A stretch of 64,000 nt of DNA, taken from JAQBGV01 sp032128395 (lineage in GTDB: Bacteria; Planctomycetota; UBA8108; UBA1146). Position 1 is the stretch's first letter, and every line of letters begins with the position of its first letter. Shown here piece by piece: positions 26,325-33,943 of this stretch. Location of the stretch: positions 17,641 through 81,640 of the forward strand of contig JAQBGV010000194.1 of NCBI GenBank assembly GCA_032128395.1, written 5' to 3'. The notes under the pieces are model-generated. The model was given only the letters and a program-made list of their open reading frames with translations. It was not told where the DNA came from and ran no database searches. Made by a program: the position numbers and the translations under genes.

Positions 26325-26464
26325 GATCTCCCCTCGATCGAGCCGAAGAGTCTATCGGGGAGCGGAGGAACTCGGGTAGGGGTCCCCCCCGAGAATCAGC
26401 GTGTCGGCGATCCACCGTCCGGGTACCATCCGCGGACACCGCGAAATGACGAGAGGTTGGGGGA

Positions 26465-27274
26465 ATGATCGCACCGAGGCTCATCACCATCGTTCTGCTC
26501 GCACTCCCCGTCCTGACGAGCGGCTGCAGTCTCACCGGCGGTTCCGCGTGGAACGGGGTCCACATCTCCGGTGCCGCCGGGTACATGGAGACCGAACTCG
26601 ACGGAAGCCTCGACACCACGATCGAGCGAACCCCGGGGATCCCCGTCACGACGGGCTTCGATTTCGAGGGCAACGGCGGGCAGAAAGGCAAGGAGTCGAC
26701 CGTCTACCTCGCCGGCGCGGTGGGGCTCGCTCCGCTCGAGCTCAGAGTGAGTGGCTTCCAGTACCAGCAGAACTCCACCGGCACGTTCACGGGCGAGTTC
26801 CTCGACACCACGTTCACCGGCATGGTCGAATCTGAGTTCGATATCGGTGCGTATCAGGCCACTCTCGGATTCGACATTCTGAATCTCGAACGATTCCGGG
26901 TGGGGATCCTCGCCGGGGCGACGATCCTGGATCTCGATCTCGGCCTGTCCGATGTCACGTTTCCCGGGACCGAAGAATCGGTCGACGAGATACTCCCGAT
27001 CCCCGTCGTCGGGGTGCGGGCCGATATCAAGATCACGGGATTCCTCCGCGTCGGAGCGACCGGGACGTTCTTTCCCCTCGAGGATATCGAAGACTTCGAC
27101 GTCCGCTTCATGGACCTGGAAGGTGGGATTTATCTCGAACCCGTCTCCTACCTCGAGATCTTCGCGATCTATCGATCGATCTCGCTCGAGGGGGAGGGTG
27201 AGATCGACAACGTCATCGCCGATTTCGACATCGAACTCAGTGGGCCGGTCTTCGGGGTGGCGGTGACTTTCTAG
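26465..27274 (+). CDS. Lipoprotein with predicted beta-barrel body
   Basis: 269 residues. Signal peptide with lipobox VLTSGC (Cys21). The body is alternating-hydrophobicity strands with acidic turns (ELRVSGFQYQQN, FRVGILAGATILDLDLGLSD, YLEIFAIYRSISLEGEGEID) and ends in Phe (FGVAVTF), as outer-membrane barrels do. Similar in style to the lipoprotein at 19526-20068 but without convincing identity. No family assigned. Stands alone between two leftward genes. Confidence 0.7.
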   Translation: MIAPRLITIVLLALPVLTSGCSLTGGSAWNGVHISGAAGYMETELDGSLDTTIERTPGIPVTTGFDFEGNGGQKGKESTVYLAGAVGLAPLELRVSGFQYQQNSTGTFTGEFLDTTFTGMVESEFDIGAYQATLGFDILNLERFRVGILAGATILDLDLGLSDVTFPGTEESVDEILPIPVVGVRADIKITGFLRVGATGTFFPLEDIEDFDVRFMDLEGGIYLEPVSYLEIFAIYRSISLEGEGEIDNVIADFDIELSGPVFGVAVTF

Positions 27275-27323
27275 GCGAAGGCGTGGAGCAGAGGGAGAAG
27301 TCGCGACCGAGCGAGCTCGGCTC

Positions 27324-28664
27324 CTACGTCACCAGCACGCCCGCCGGGTCCGGTTGCTCCCATGCGGCAGCGGCGATCGACGCGAGCTTCGGCTCGGCCA
27401 TCGCCCAGAGTCGGGGCCGGATCTCGGCCAGCTGCGCCAGGAACTCGGCCGGCTGCGAATTTCGAGGGAACGCGACCTCCCGGTGGCGCTGCGCTGCGAG
27501 AGATGCGACCGAGACGACCCACTCGTCGGGGCGCGCCACCTTCTGCGGATCCTCGCACGCCTCGACGACTCGGCCGATCCAAGCCGGCAACCCCCACTGC
27601 CGCACGATCGCACCTCCGAGTTCGGCGTGGTCGAAGCCGAACAGATCACGCTCCGCCTCTGCCCAACGGCATCGCGTCGCGAGCACCTGTTCCCGCACCG
27701 CGAAATGATCGAGGCGTGGGCTCGCCACCGCGGCGAGGATCCCGACCATGTGCAGAATTCCGGCGATCCCAGGATCACTGTTCCGCGGCAGACCGATCGC
27801 GGCTCCGATCTCGCGCGAGGCGAATCCCGTGGCGAGGGAGAGCGACCAGCAATCGCGCGACACCAGGTCCTCCCGCTTCAGGAGAACCTCCGAGACCGAG
27901 GCACCGAGGCAGATCGAGCCGAGATCGCGAAGGCCGAGCAGGGCGCACGCGTCGGAGACGGTGCTGACCGACTTCTTCAACCCGTAGTAGGCGGAGTTCA
28001 CGACTTTGAGTACCGAGCTCGAGAGCCCCGGGTCGGTCTCGACGACCCTCGCGATCTGCTTCACCGTCGCTTCGGAATCGCCGAGGAGCTCGAGGACCTG
28101 GTGGGTGGCCGCCCGGAAGACGGGCACACGGACTCCCTGCATCCGCGGATCGGCGAGGCGGATCGCTTCGGAGATGGCGCGGAGGGGACGCGGCCCGGAG
28201 ATCGCAGCGACCTCGGGAGGTGCGGCGGTAGCGGCCGGGGCAGGAACGGGAGCGGCTCGGAAACGTCCGGCGTCCTCGAGCACCTGCCGGACCCGTTCCC
28301 GAACGAGCTGGGGTCGCACCGGCTTGAGCAACAGGTCGGCGACCCCGAGCTGACGCGATTTTTCGACCTGAGCCTCATCCGCGATCGAAGTGATCAGCAT
28401 CACGGGGATGTCGGTGGCACCGAGGTCATTTCTCAGCCGACGGATGAGGTCGAAGCCGGAGAGCCCCGGGAAGGAGATCTCGCTGATCACGAGGTCGAAC
28501 CCACCGCGCGAGAGCTCAGCGAGCGCTTCGCGGACGTCAGCTGCGGTGCGGATCTGGTATTGATCGGGGTGGAGGGTTCGCTCGAGGGTCCGCAGGAAGA
28601 TGCGGTTCCCATCGACGAGGAGAATCCGCGGCGAGTCGGCTCTGGCGCCGCGCGGGCCCGGCAT
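27324..28664 (-). CDS. REC-HDOD signalling protein with degenerate receiver
   Basis: 446 residues. A response-regulator receiver fold (about 13-125) joined by a Pro/Ala linker to an HDOD domain (about 165-400; DPGLSSSVLKVVNSAYYG, ASREIGAAIGL, HMVGILA). In the receiver, Glu62 (ISEISFPG) replaces the phospho-acceptor Asp and the N-terminal acidic pair is DG (VDGN); the LLKP lysine is kept. Phosphorylation is therefore unlikely, and Glu may mimic the phosphorylated state. HDOD proteins usually act as protein-interaction modules in signalling. GGGAGGAGGAG precedes the ATG. Confidence 0.88.
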   Translation of the reverse strand: MPGPRGARADSPRILLVDGNRIFLRTLERTLHPDQYQIRTAADVREALAELSRGGFDLVISEISFPGLSGFDLIRRLRNDLGATDIPVMLITSIADEAQVEKSRQLGVADLLLKPVRPQLVRERVRQVLEDAGRFRAAPVPAPAATAAPPEVAAISGPRPLRAISEAIRLADPRMQGVRVPVFRAATHQVLELLGDSEATVKQIARVVETDPGLSSSVLKVVNSAYYGLKKSVSTVSDACALLGLRDLGSICLGASVSEVLLKREDLVSRDCWSLSLATGFASREIGAAIGLPRNSDPGIAGILHMVGILAAVASPRLDHFAVREQVLATRCRWAEAERDLFGFDHAELGGAIVRQWGLPAWIGRVVEACEDPQKVARPDEWVVSVASLAAQRHREVAFPRNSQPAEFLAQLAEIRPRLWAMAEPKLASIAAAAWEQPDPAGVLVT

Positions 28665-28806
28665 AGGACTCCTCCTCCCGAAATGGAATTCCCCTGGCTC
28701 CGCACGTCATCCAAGAGTCGCATCCGGAGCCGACATCGCCGATCCGCCCACTCTCCCGATCACGCTAAGTGACAACGCCTGCGTAGCTTGTGGGAGCATC
28801 CCGCGA

Positions 28807-30199
28807 TCACCGGAGCCCGATCCGAAGTGCGAGATCGGAGACGAATCGCCGCCCAGGATCGAGGAGTACGAGGGTATCGCGAAAGGCCGGGAGCGAAGGA
28901 GTCATCGCCTCGAAGCGCTCCGCGGTGATCCCCGCATCCTTCGCCAAGTAGATCGTGCCACCGCGGTCCGCCACCTCGGCATCGATCTCGTCGAGCAGTG
29001 CGTCGAGACCCGGGCGACGGGGGGAAGTCGAGGGCGAGGGTGAGACCCGGGCGTGGGAAAGAGATTCCCCCCCGTCCTTCGCCGAGGCCCTTCAGCACAG
29101 CGAGAGTCGGCGGATGATTTCGGTCGCGCAGTCGATCGAGAATCGAGCGCACCCCCGCCGCAGACTCTTCGGATGGGAGCACGCACTGGTGCTGGCGAAA
29201 CCCCCGACGCCCGTAGAAACGGTTCCATTCGCGCACCCGATCGAGGGGGAAGAAGAACTGGTGCCACGGTTCGATCTTCGTCTCTCCCGATCGACGGGTC
29301 GCCCAGCTGAACCGCTTGCCATTCAGCAGACGCACGCCGCCACGCCAGAGCAGCCCGTCTCCCAGAAAGGGAAACGGTGCCGAGCGAGTCGGCGGGACGT
29401 CGAACGGGTGGCCGCGCGCGCTCGGGGGGAGATCCGAGAGTTCGGCGTGGTCTCCCCCGATCACGATGCCGCGGCCGAATCCAGCCCCACTCGCGAACGC
29501 ATCGATCCAGGCGACGGTGTAGCGCCAGCGCTCCTCTGCCCACAAGAGGAGCTCGACCGATTCGTCGAGGTCCCGAGCTGTCCGGGCCTCGCTGCGCATC
29601 CAACTCGAAGGAACGGGAACGAGCGAGAGTTCGATCTCCTCGATCAGGCCGGTCAGACCCATCCCCCCGATGGTGAGCTCGAGCAGAGCAGCGGCGCTCG
29701 AGTCCCCCACGTCTAGGGTACGTCGTACTCCGTCCGCAGTGCGCAGGACGACGGTGCGCACGTGATGGCCGATCGACCCGTCGCGGTGGTGGTTCTTGCC
29801 GTGAATGTCCGCCGCGATCGCTCCACCGAGCGTGACCGCACCGGTGCCGGGGAGCACCGGGAGGAAGAGCCCATGCTCGAGCGCAGCTTCACTGGCACGG
29901 GCGACGGAGACCCCGGCGACGGCGCGTAGGGTGCCCGCGGCGGCATCGATCTGAACTTCGTGCGCGGGAGGGACCTGCAGAACGACCCCCGCCGAGGAGA
30001 GCGCCGCGTCCCCGTAGGAACGACCGGCCCCGCGCGCGATCACGCTCGGGGCTTCGGGGTCGGCGAGGAGGGATGCGACGAGCGAGGGGTCGGCGCCGAT
30101 GACCTGGCAGTTCGTGCGTGGGTATCTCCCCCACCCGGTGAGACTCTTCCGGTGCAGCTCGGGGGACCATGGCCCGACGGAAGAGCTCGATGGGACCAC
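28807..30199 (-). CDS. DprE1-like FAD-linked oxidoreductase, apparent frameshift
   Basis: VAO-type flavoprotein similar to decaprenylphosphoryl-ribose oxidase: GWGRYPRTNCQV, GAGRSYGDAALSS and AADIHGKNHHRDGSIGHHV. The uninterrupted frame from GTG 30199 runs to 28760 but its tail becomes Arg-rich. Removing one G from the six-G run at 29019-29024 restores a family-like ending, DFPRRPGLDALLDEIDAE through LAKDAGITAERFEAM to FVSDLALRIGLR and a stop at 28807. The case for a shift, real or artefactual, is strong. The GTG lies 2 bases after the mqnD stop. The substrate is probably a polyprenyl-linked sugar. Confidence 0.82.
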
Positions 30200-30201
30200 C
30201 G

Positions 30202-31056
30202 CTACTCGACGAACTCCGGGTCGGGGCCATCGGGGACGATCCCCGCCTCGACTCCGCGCCGGAGGAAGCGACGCACCGCCTCACGACCGTCGTCGCCGTA
30301 GTCGAGGGTGCGGGCGTTGACGTACATCCCGACGAACTGGTCGGTCTGACTGCGGTCGAGACCGCGACCGTAGCCCTCTGCGTAGTCGAGCGCCTCCTCG
30401 CGGTGATCGAGAGCGTACGCGATGCTCGCGCGCAAGATCTGCGAGACCTCACGCATCCGCTCCGGTCCGAGGTCGCGACGGATCGCGTTTCCGCCGAGCG
30501 GGAGCGGCAACCCGTCCTCTTCTTCCGCCCACCACTCCCCGAGATCTAGGATGCGGTGCAGCCCATCATCCGAGTAGGTGAGCTGGCCCTCGTGGATCAC
30601 GACGCCCGCGTCGACCTGCCCATCTCTCACACGATCGATGATCTCGTCGAAGGGGACGACGGTGGTCCGCACTCCGGGGCTCCAAAGACGGAGCGCGAGA
30701 GCGGCGCTCGTCCATTCCCCCGGGATCGCGACGGTGCGCCCTTCGAGCGACTCTCGATCCCCCGGCTCCCGGGCGACCACCACCGGTCCGTACCCCTCTC
30801 CCATACTCGCCCCGTGCGCGAGAAGTGCGTACCGTTCGCGAAGATGAGCGAAGCCGTGGATGGAGAGCGCCGTGACTTCGTAGCGCCCCTCGACCGCGCG
30901 GCGGTTCAAGGTCTCGATGTCGGCGAGCACGTGCTCGAACCGGTACGAGCCCGCGTCGACCCGCCCTTCCCCGATCGCATAGTGCATGAACGCGTCATCG
31001 GAATCGGGGCTGTGGGCGATGGTGATGGAAGTGGTCGTCGGGGAAGCGTCAGGCAT
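30202..31056 (-). CDS. mqnD: 1,4-dihydroxy-6-naphthoate synthase
   Basis: 284 residues. Converts cyclic de-hypoxanthine futalosine to 1,4-dihydroxy-6-naphthoate in the futalosine route to menaquinone. Features: HSPDSDDAFMHYAI at the N-terminus, an ADIETLNRRA segment, and VIHEGQLTYSDDGL, a hallmark of MqnD. Periplasmic-binding-protein-like fold without a signal peptide. AGGAGAG precedes the ATG. No other mqn gene is in the window. Confidence 0.92.
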   Translation of the reverse strand: MPDASPTTTSITIAHSPDSDDAFMHYAIGEGRVDAGSYRFEHVLADIETLNRRAVEGRYEVTALSIHGFAHLRERYALLAHGASMGEGYGPVVVAREPGDRESLEGRTVAIPGEWTSAALALRLWSPGVRTTVVPFDEIIDRVRDGQVDAGVVIHEGQLTYSDDGLHRILDLGEWWAEEEDGLPLPLGGNAIRRDLGPERMREVSQILRASIAYALDHREEALDYAEGYGRGLDRSQTDQFVGMYVNARTLDYGDDGREAVRRFLRRGVEAGIVPDGPDPEFVE

Positions 31057-31140
31057 ACTCTCTCCTAGATGATCGAGGAGCGAGCACGATAGCGTGAGGA
31101 TGCGAAACCGACCAGCCCAGGACCGGTCGAGGCCGGCACT

Positions 31141-32193
31141 CTAGACTGGTTTTCGTAGCACGAAGGTGAGCGTGGCGCCGGCATCCGGAAAGCGTCGGGC
31201 GAGCCAGCGCCCCCCCAGACGGAGGAGGCGGTTCTTCTTCTCGGCGTGGCCCGGGGTGGAGAGGTGGTCGTAGGTCTCGAGGTGGAGGAGTTCGTAGTCG
31301 GGGAGCCAGACGCGGCGAACCTTCTCGACATCGAGGCCGCGGTCCGGGTCGACTTCTCGCCCCGCGGTCGGGGAGTGGAAGTCGATCCACTGGACGAGCT
31401 CCTCACGGCTGGGCGCGGTCGTCACGGTCCCGGCGTCCACCAGTTTCTTGGCGACCTGGTCGAGGATCTCCTCCGTCTCCCGAGCCTTTTCGGCGACCCC
31501 ACGCCCGCGCGCCTCGAGGAGCGCGCCGCGCAGCTTCGACCGCAGCCCGAACGCCCGCGCGAGCCGGTCGATGCGCAGCGCCTTCGCGACCGCGATCGCG
31601 CTGCCGATCGGATCACCGAACAGTTCGATCATCCGGGACCAGCGTCGGAGGCCGCGCTCGCGGTAATGGCGTAGATTCGGTTCGTGTCCGATGACGAGCA
31701 GCCCCCCCGGTCTCAGGATCCGATCGATCTGAGAGAAGAGGCGACGCAGGTCGGGGACGTGATGCACGACCGAGTTGCCGGTGACCACATCGAAACTCTT
31801 CGACGGGAACGGGTAGCTCACTCCGTCGACCGGCTCGTAGCGGAGGCGACAGGGGACCACTTCCGATTGCAGTCGCTCGCGCGCGATCGCGAGCATCGAG
31901 ATCGAGAGATCGCTCAGCACGTACTCGTCCTCGGCTCGGAGGTAGGGGCCGACCGTCCTCGGCACGAAACCGGTGCCGGTGCCGATGTCGAGGTAATTCC
32001 GCGCTCGTCCCGGCCCCGAGAGCCACGTCTCGGCGATCGCGCGCCAGCGGGCGGCCTCGGCGACGAAGATCTCGTCGTGCTTCTCCTCGTACCGCACCCC
32101 TTCGAGGTCGTGGAAGATGCGGTTCACCTCGATGATGAGGCGCTCGGACGAGATCTTCTTGGTCGCGGTGGAGGGCGGGCGCGGCGTGGTCAT
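31141..32193 (-). CDS. SAM-dependent class I methyltransferase
   Basis: 350 residues. Rossmann methyltransferase core at about 65-180: motif I YLDIGTGTGFVPRTVG, motif II DLSISMLAIARERL, then FDVVTGNSVVHHVPDL and LRPGGLLVIGHEP. A C-terminal extension of about 160 residues, with the motif LLHLETYDHLSTPGHAEK, has no obvious family. The ATG follows the glycosyltransferase stop by 2 bases, so the two are coupled and may modify the same glycan or lipid. Substrate unknown. Confidence 0.85.
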   Translation of the reverse strand: MTTPRPPSTATKKISSERLIIEVNRIFHDLEGVRYEEKHDEIFVAEAARWRAIAETWLSGPGRARNYLDIGTGTGFVPRTVGPYLRAEDEYVLSDLSISMLAIARERLQSEVVPCRLRYEPVDGVSYPFPSKSFDVVTGNSVVHHVPDLRRLFSQIDRILRPGGLLVIGHEPNLRHYRERGLRRWSRMIELFGDPIGSAIAVAKALRIDRLARAFGLRSKLRGALLEARGRGVAEKARETEEILDQVAKKLVDAGTVTTAPSREELVQWIDFHSPTAGREVDPDRGLDVEKVRRVWLPDYELLHLETYDHLSTPGHAEKKNRLLRLGGRWLARRFPDAGATLTFVLRKPV

Positions 32194-32195
32194 GG

Positions 32196-33404
32196 TCACC
32201 TCGCCATCTCGGAGTGCGGGGTGTCCACTAGGACTTCGACCGGTACGAGCGGATCGGTCTCGGCGGCGAAGGCGACCGGGTCGTCGCGGTAGACGGCGAT
32301 CGTCTGGCGCGCGGCACGCTGCCACGAGTACGCCGGGTCGGCGACGCGCCGGTGGCCGCGGATGCGCAGCTCCTCACGCCACGCTTCGTCCTCCTCGAGT
32401 CGACGCATCCCCGCCGCCAGCGCTTCCGGGTCCTCGGGATCGACGAGCGCGGCGGCGTCCCCCACCACCTCCGGACACGATGTGCGGTCGCTGACGAGCA
32501 TCGGAAGCCCACACGCCATCGCTTCGAGCGGCGGGAGCCCGAAGCCCTCGTAGAGGGACGGGTAGATCCCCCACCGTGCAGCGGTGAGGAGGGCCGCGAG
32601 TTCATCGGGGTAACGGACCGAGGCGGATCGCACTGCCAGGTCGAGCCCGAGGGCTGTGACGACCGCTCGAGCCTCCGCCGGGAGCGACTTCGGGCCGGTG
32701 AGGAGGAGGGTCGGCCGCGACTTGGGGTCGGGGAATGCGGCGGAAAACGCCCGCAGGCACGCCGGGATGTTCTTCCGCGGGGTGATCGTCCCGACCGGGT
32801 AGATCGCGAACGCGCCTTCGATGCCGAGCTTCCGTCGCACCTTCTGCTGCACGCTCGCCGCAGCGGGAGAGAAGCGGGGATCCACGCCGTGCGGAACCAC
32901 CCAGACCCGCTCCGGATCGACATCGCACGCCGAGACCAGGTCCTCTTTCGAGCGATGGGCGAGGGCGATCACTCGATCCGCACGGCGGAGCGAGTGGCGC
33001 AGCAAGGTGCGATAGCCGTAATCGTTGCCACGTGGGTCGTCGTAGAGATCGGGACGACGGAGGTACGCGACATCGTGGACGGTGAGGACGGTGGGGACTC
33101 CCGAGCGGGCGCGCGGCAGCGAGAAGTGCGTGCCGTGGACGACGTCGACCGGTCCGGTGGTGCGCTCGACCTTCGGCCACCCGAAGTGATTCTCGAGGAA
33201 ATCGAGCATGCGACGGGATCCGCGCATCGGGACCGCGCGGACCCGATCCGGGAGATCCGGGCGAAACTCCGCAGTGCGCCCGCGCAGCAGCATCTGGACC
33301 TCGAGACGGGGCTCCACCGCGACGAGGGCCGGAATCAGGTTCTCGAGATAGCTGCGGACCCCGCCGGGAATCGCCCAGTGGGACCCGTCGATCGCGAGGC
33401 GCAT
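32196..33404 (-). CDS. Glycosyltransferase, GT4 family
   Basis: 402 residues. GT-B glycosyltransferase: N-terminal LAIDGSHWAIPGGVRSYLEN, VLTVHDVAYLRRPDLY, AHRSKEDLV, WVVPHGVD, the donor-domain start YPVGTITPRKNI, and the nucleotide-sugar EX7E motif in PSLYEGFGLPPLEAMACG. Such enzymes build polysaccharides or glycolipids with retention of anomeric configuration. GAAGGAG precedes ATG 33404. First gene of a leftward pair with the methyltransferase. Confidence 0.93.
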   Translation of the reverse strand: MRLAIDGSHWAIPGGVRSYLENLIPALVAVEPRLEVQMLLRGRTAEFRPDLPDRVRAVPMRGSRRMLDFLENHFGWPKVERTTGPVDVVHGTHFSLPRARSGVPTVLTVHDVAYLRRPDLYDDPRGNDYGYRTLLRHSLRRADRVIALAHRSKEDLVSACDVDPERVWVVPHGVDPRFSPAAASVQQKVRRKLGIEGAFAIYPVGTITPRKNIPACLRAFSAAFPDPKSRPTLLLTGPKSLPAEARAVVTALGLDLAVRSASVRYPDELAALLTAARWGIYPSLYEGFGLPPLEAMACGLPMLVSDRTSCPEVVGDAAALVDPEDPEALAAGMRRLEEDEAWREELRIRGHRRVADPAYSWQRAARQTIAVYRDDPVAFAAETDPLVPVEVLVDTPHSEMAR

Positions 33405-33526
33405 CGGTTCTCCTTCTCCGGCCACACCGTGTCTTTCTCTTCGGCAGGATCGGGGGTCGGCTCCAGTGGGAAGAAGAGGACTCCCATGTCCCGGGTTTCG
33501 GGGCGGGAAACGCCACGAGCCAAGGT

Positions 33527-33554
33527 TTACACCGGGGCCCGCGCTCCTATACTC
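33527..33554 (+). promoter_or_regulatory. Sigma-70-like promoter for the ferredoxin gene
   Basis: TTTACA (33527-33532) and TATACT (33549-33554), each matching five of six consensus bases, 16 bases apart, about 90 bases upstream of the ferredoxin start. The clearest promoter-like sequence in the window. Confidence 0.6.
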
Positions 33555-33645
33555 CCCGACGGTCGAGCACCGCCCCCTCGGACGGCCCCCCAGAGAATCA
33601 CGCTCGCGGCGGGACTCCGGCCAGGCAGAAGAATTGAGGACCGCG

Positions 33646-33876
33646 ATGGCTGATCCAGCGAATCGAGTGAGTTCGAACGTCCCCGGAAAGTGGTACGTCG
33701 ATGTCGAGTGCATCGACTGCGATCTGTGCAGGACCACCGCTCCCGAGAACTTCAAAGCGAACGAGGACGAGGGCTATTCCTTCGTCTACAAGCAACCGAC
33801 CTCCGCAGAGGAGGAGGAGCTCTGCCGGCAAGCGCTGGAAGAGTGTCCGGTGGAGGCGATCGGGAGCGACGGATAG
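33646..33876 (+). CDS. Small single-cluster ferredoxin
   Basis: 76 residues. Cysteines CIDCDLC plus a later CPVEAI give one [4Fe-4S] cluster; the GKWYVDVECIDC start resembles monocluster ferredoxins found with radical SAM and redox enzymes. Acidic overall. TGAGGA precedes the ATG and a promoter-like element lies upstream. It converges with the radical SAM gene, which could be one of its electron acceptors (inference only). Confidence 0.9.
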   Translation: MADPANRVSSNVPGKWYVDVECIDCDLCRTTAPENFKANEDEGYSFVYKQPTSAEEEELCRQALEECPVEAIGSDG

Positions 33877-33943
33877 GGCGTGTCAGGGGACTGGCTCGCC
33901 GGAGGTGTAGCTGTCCCAGCTTCTCTGGCGTCTCTCCGACAGT

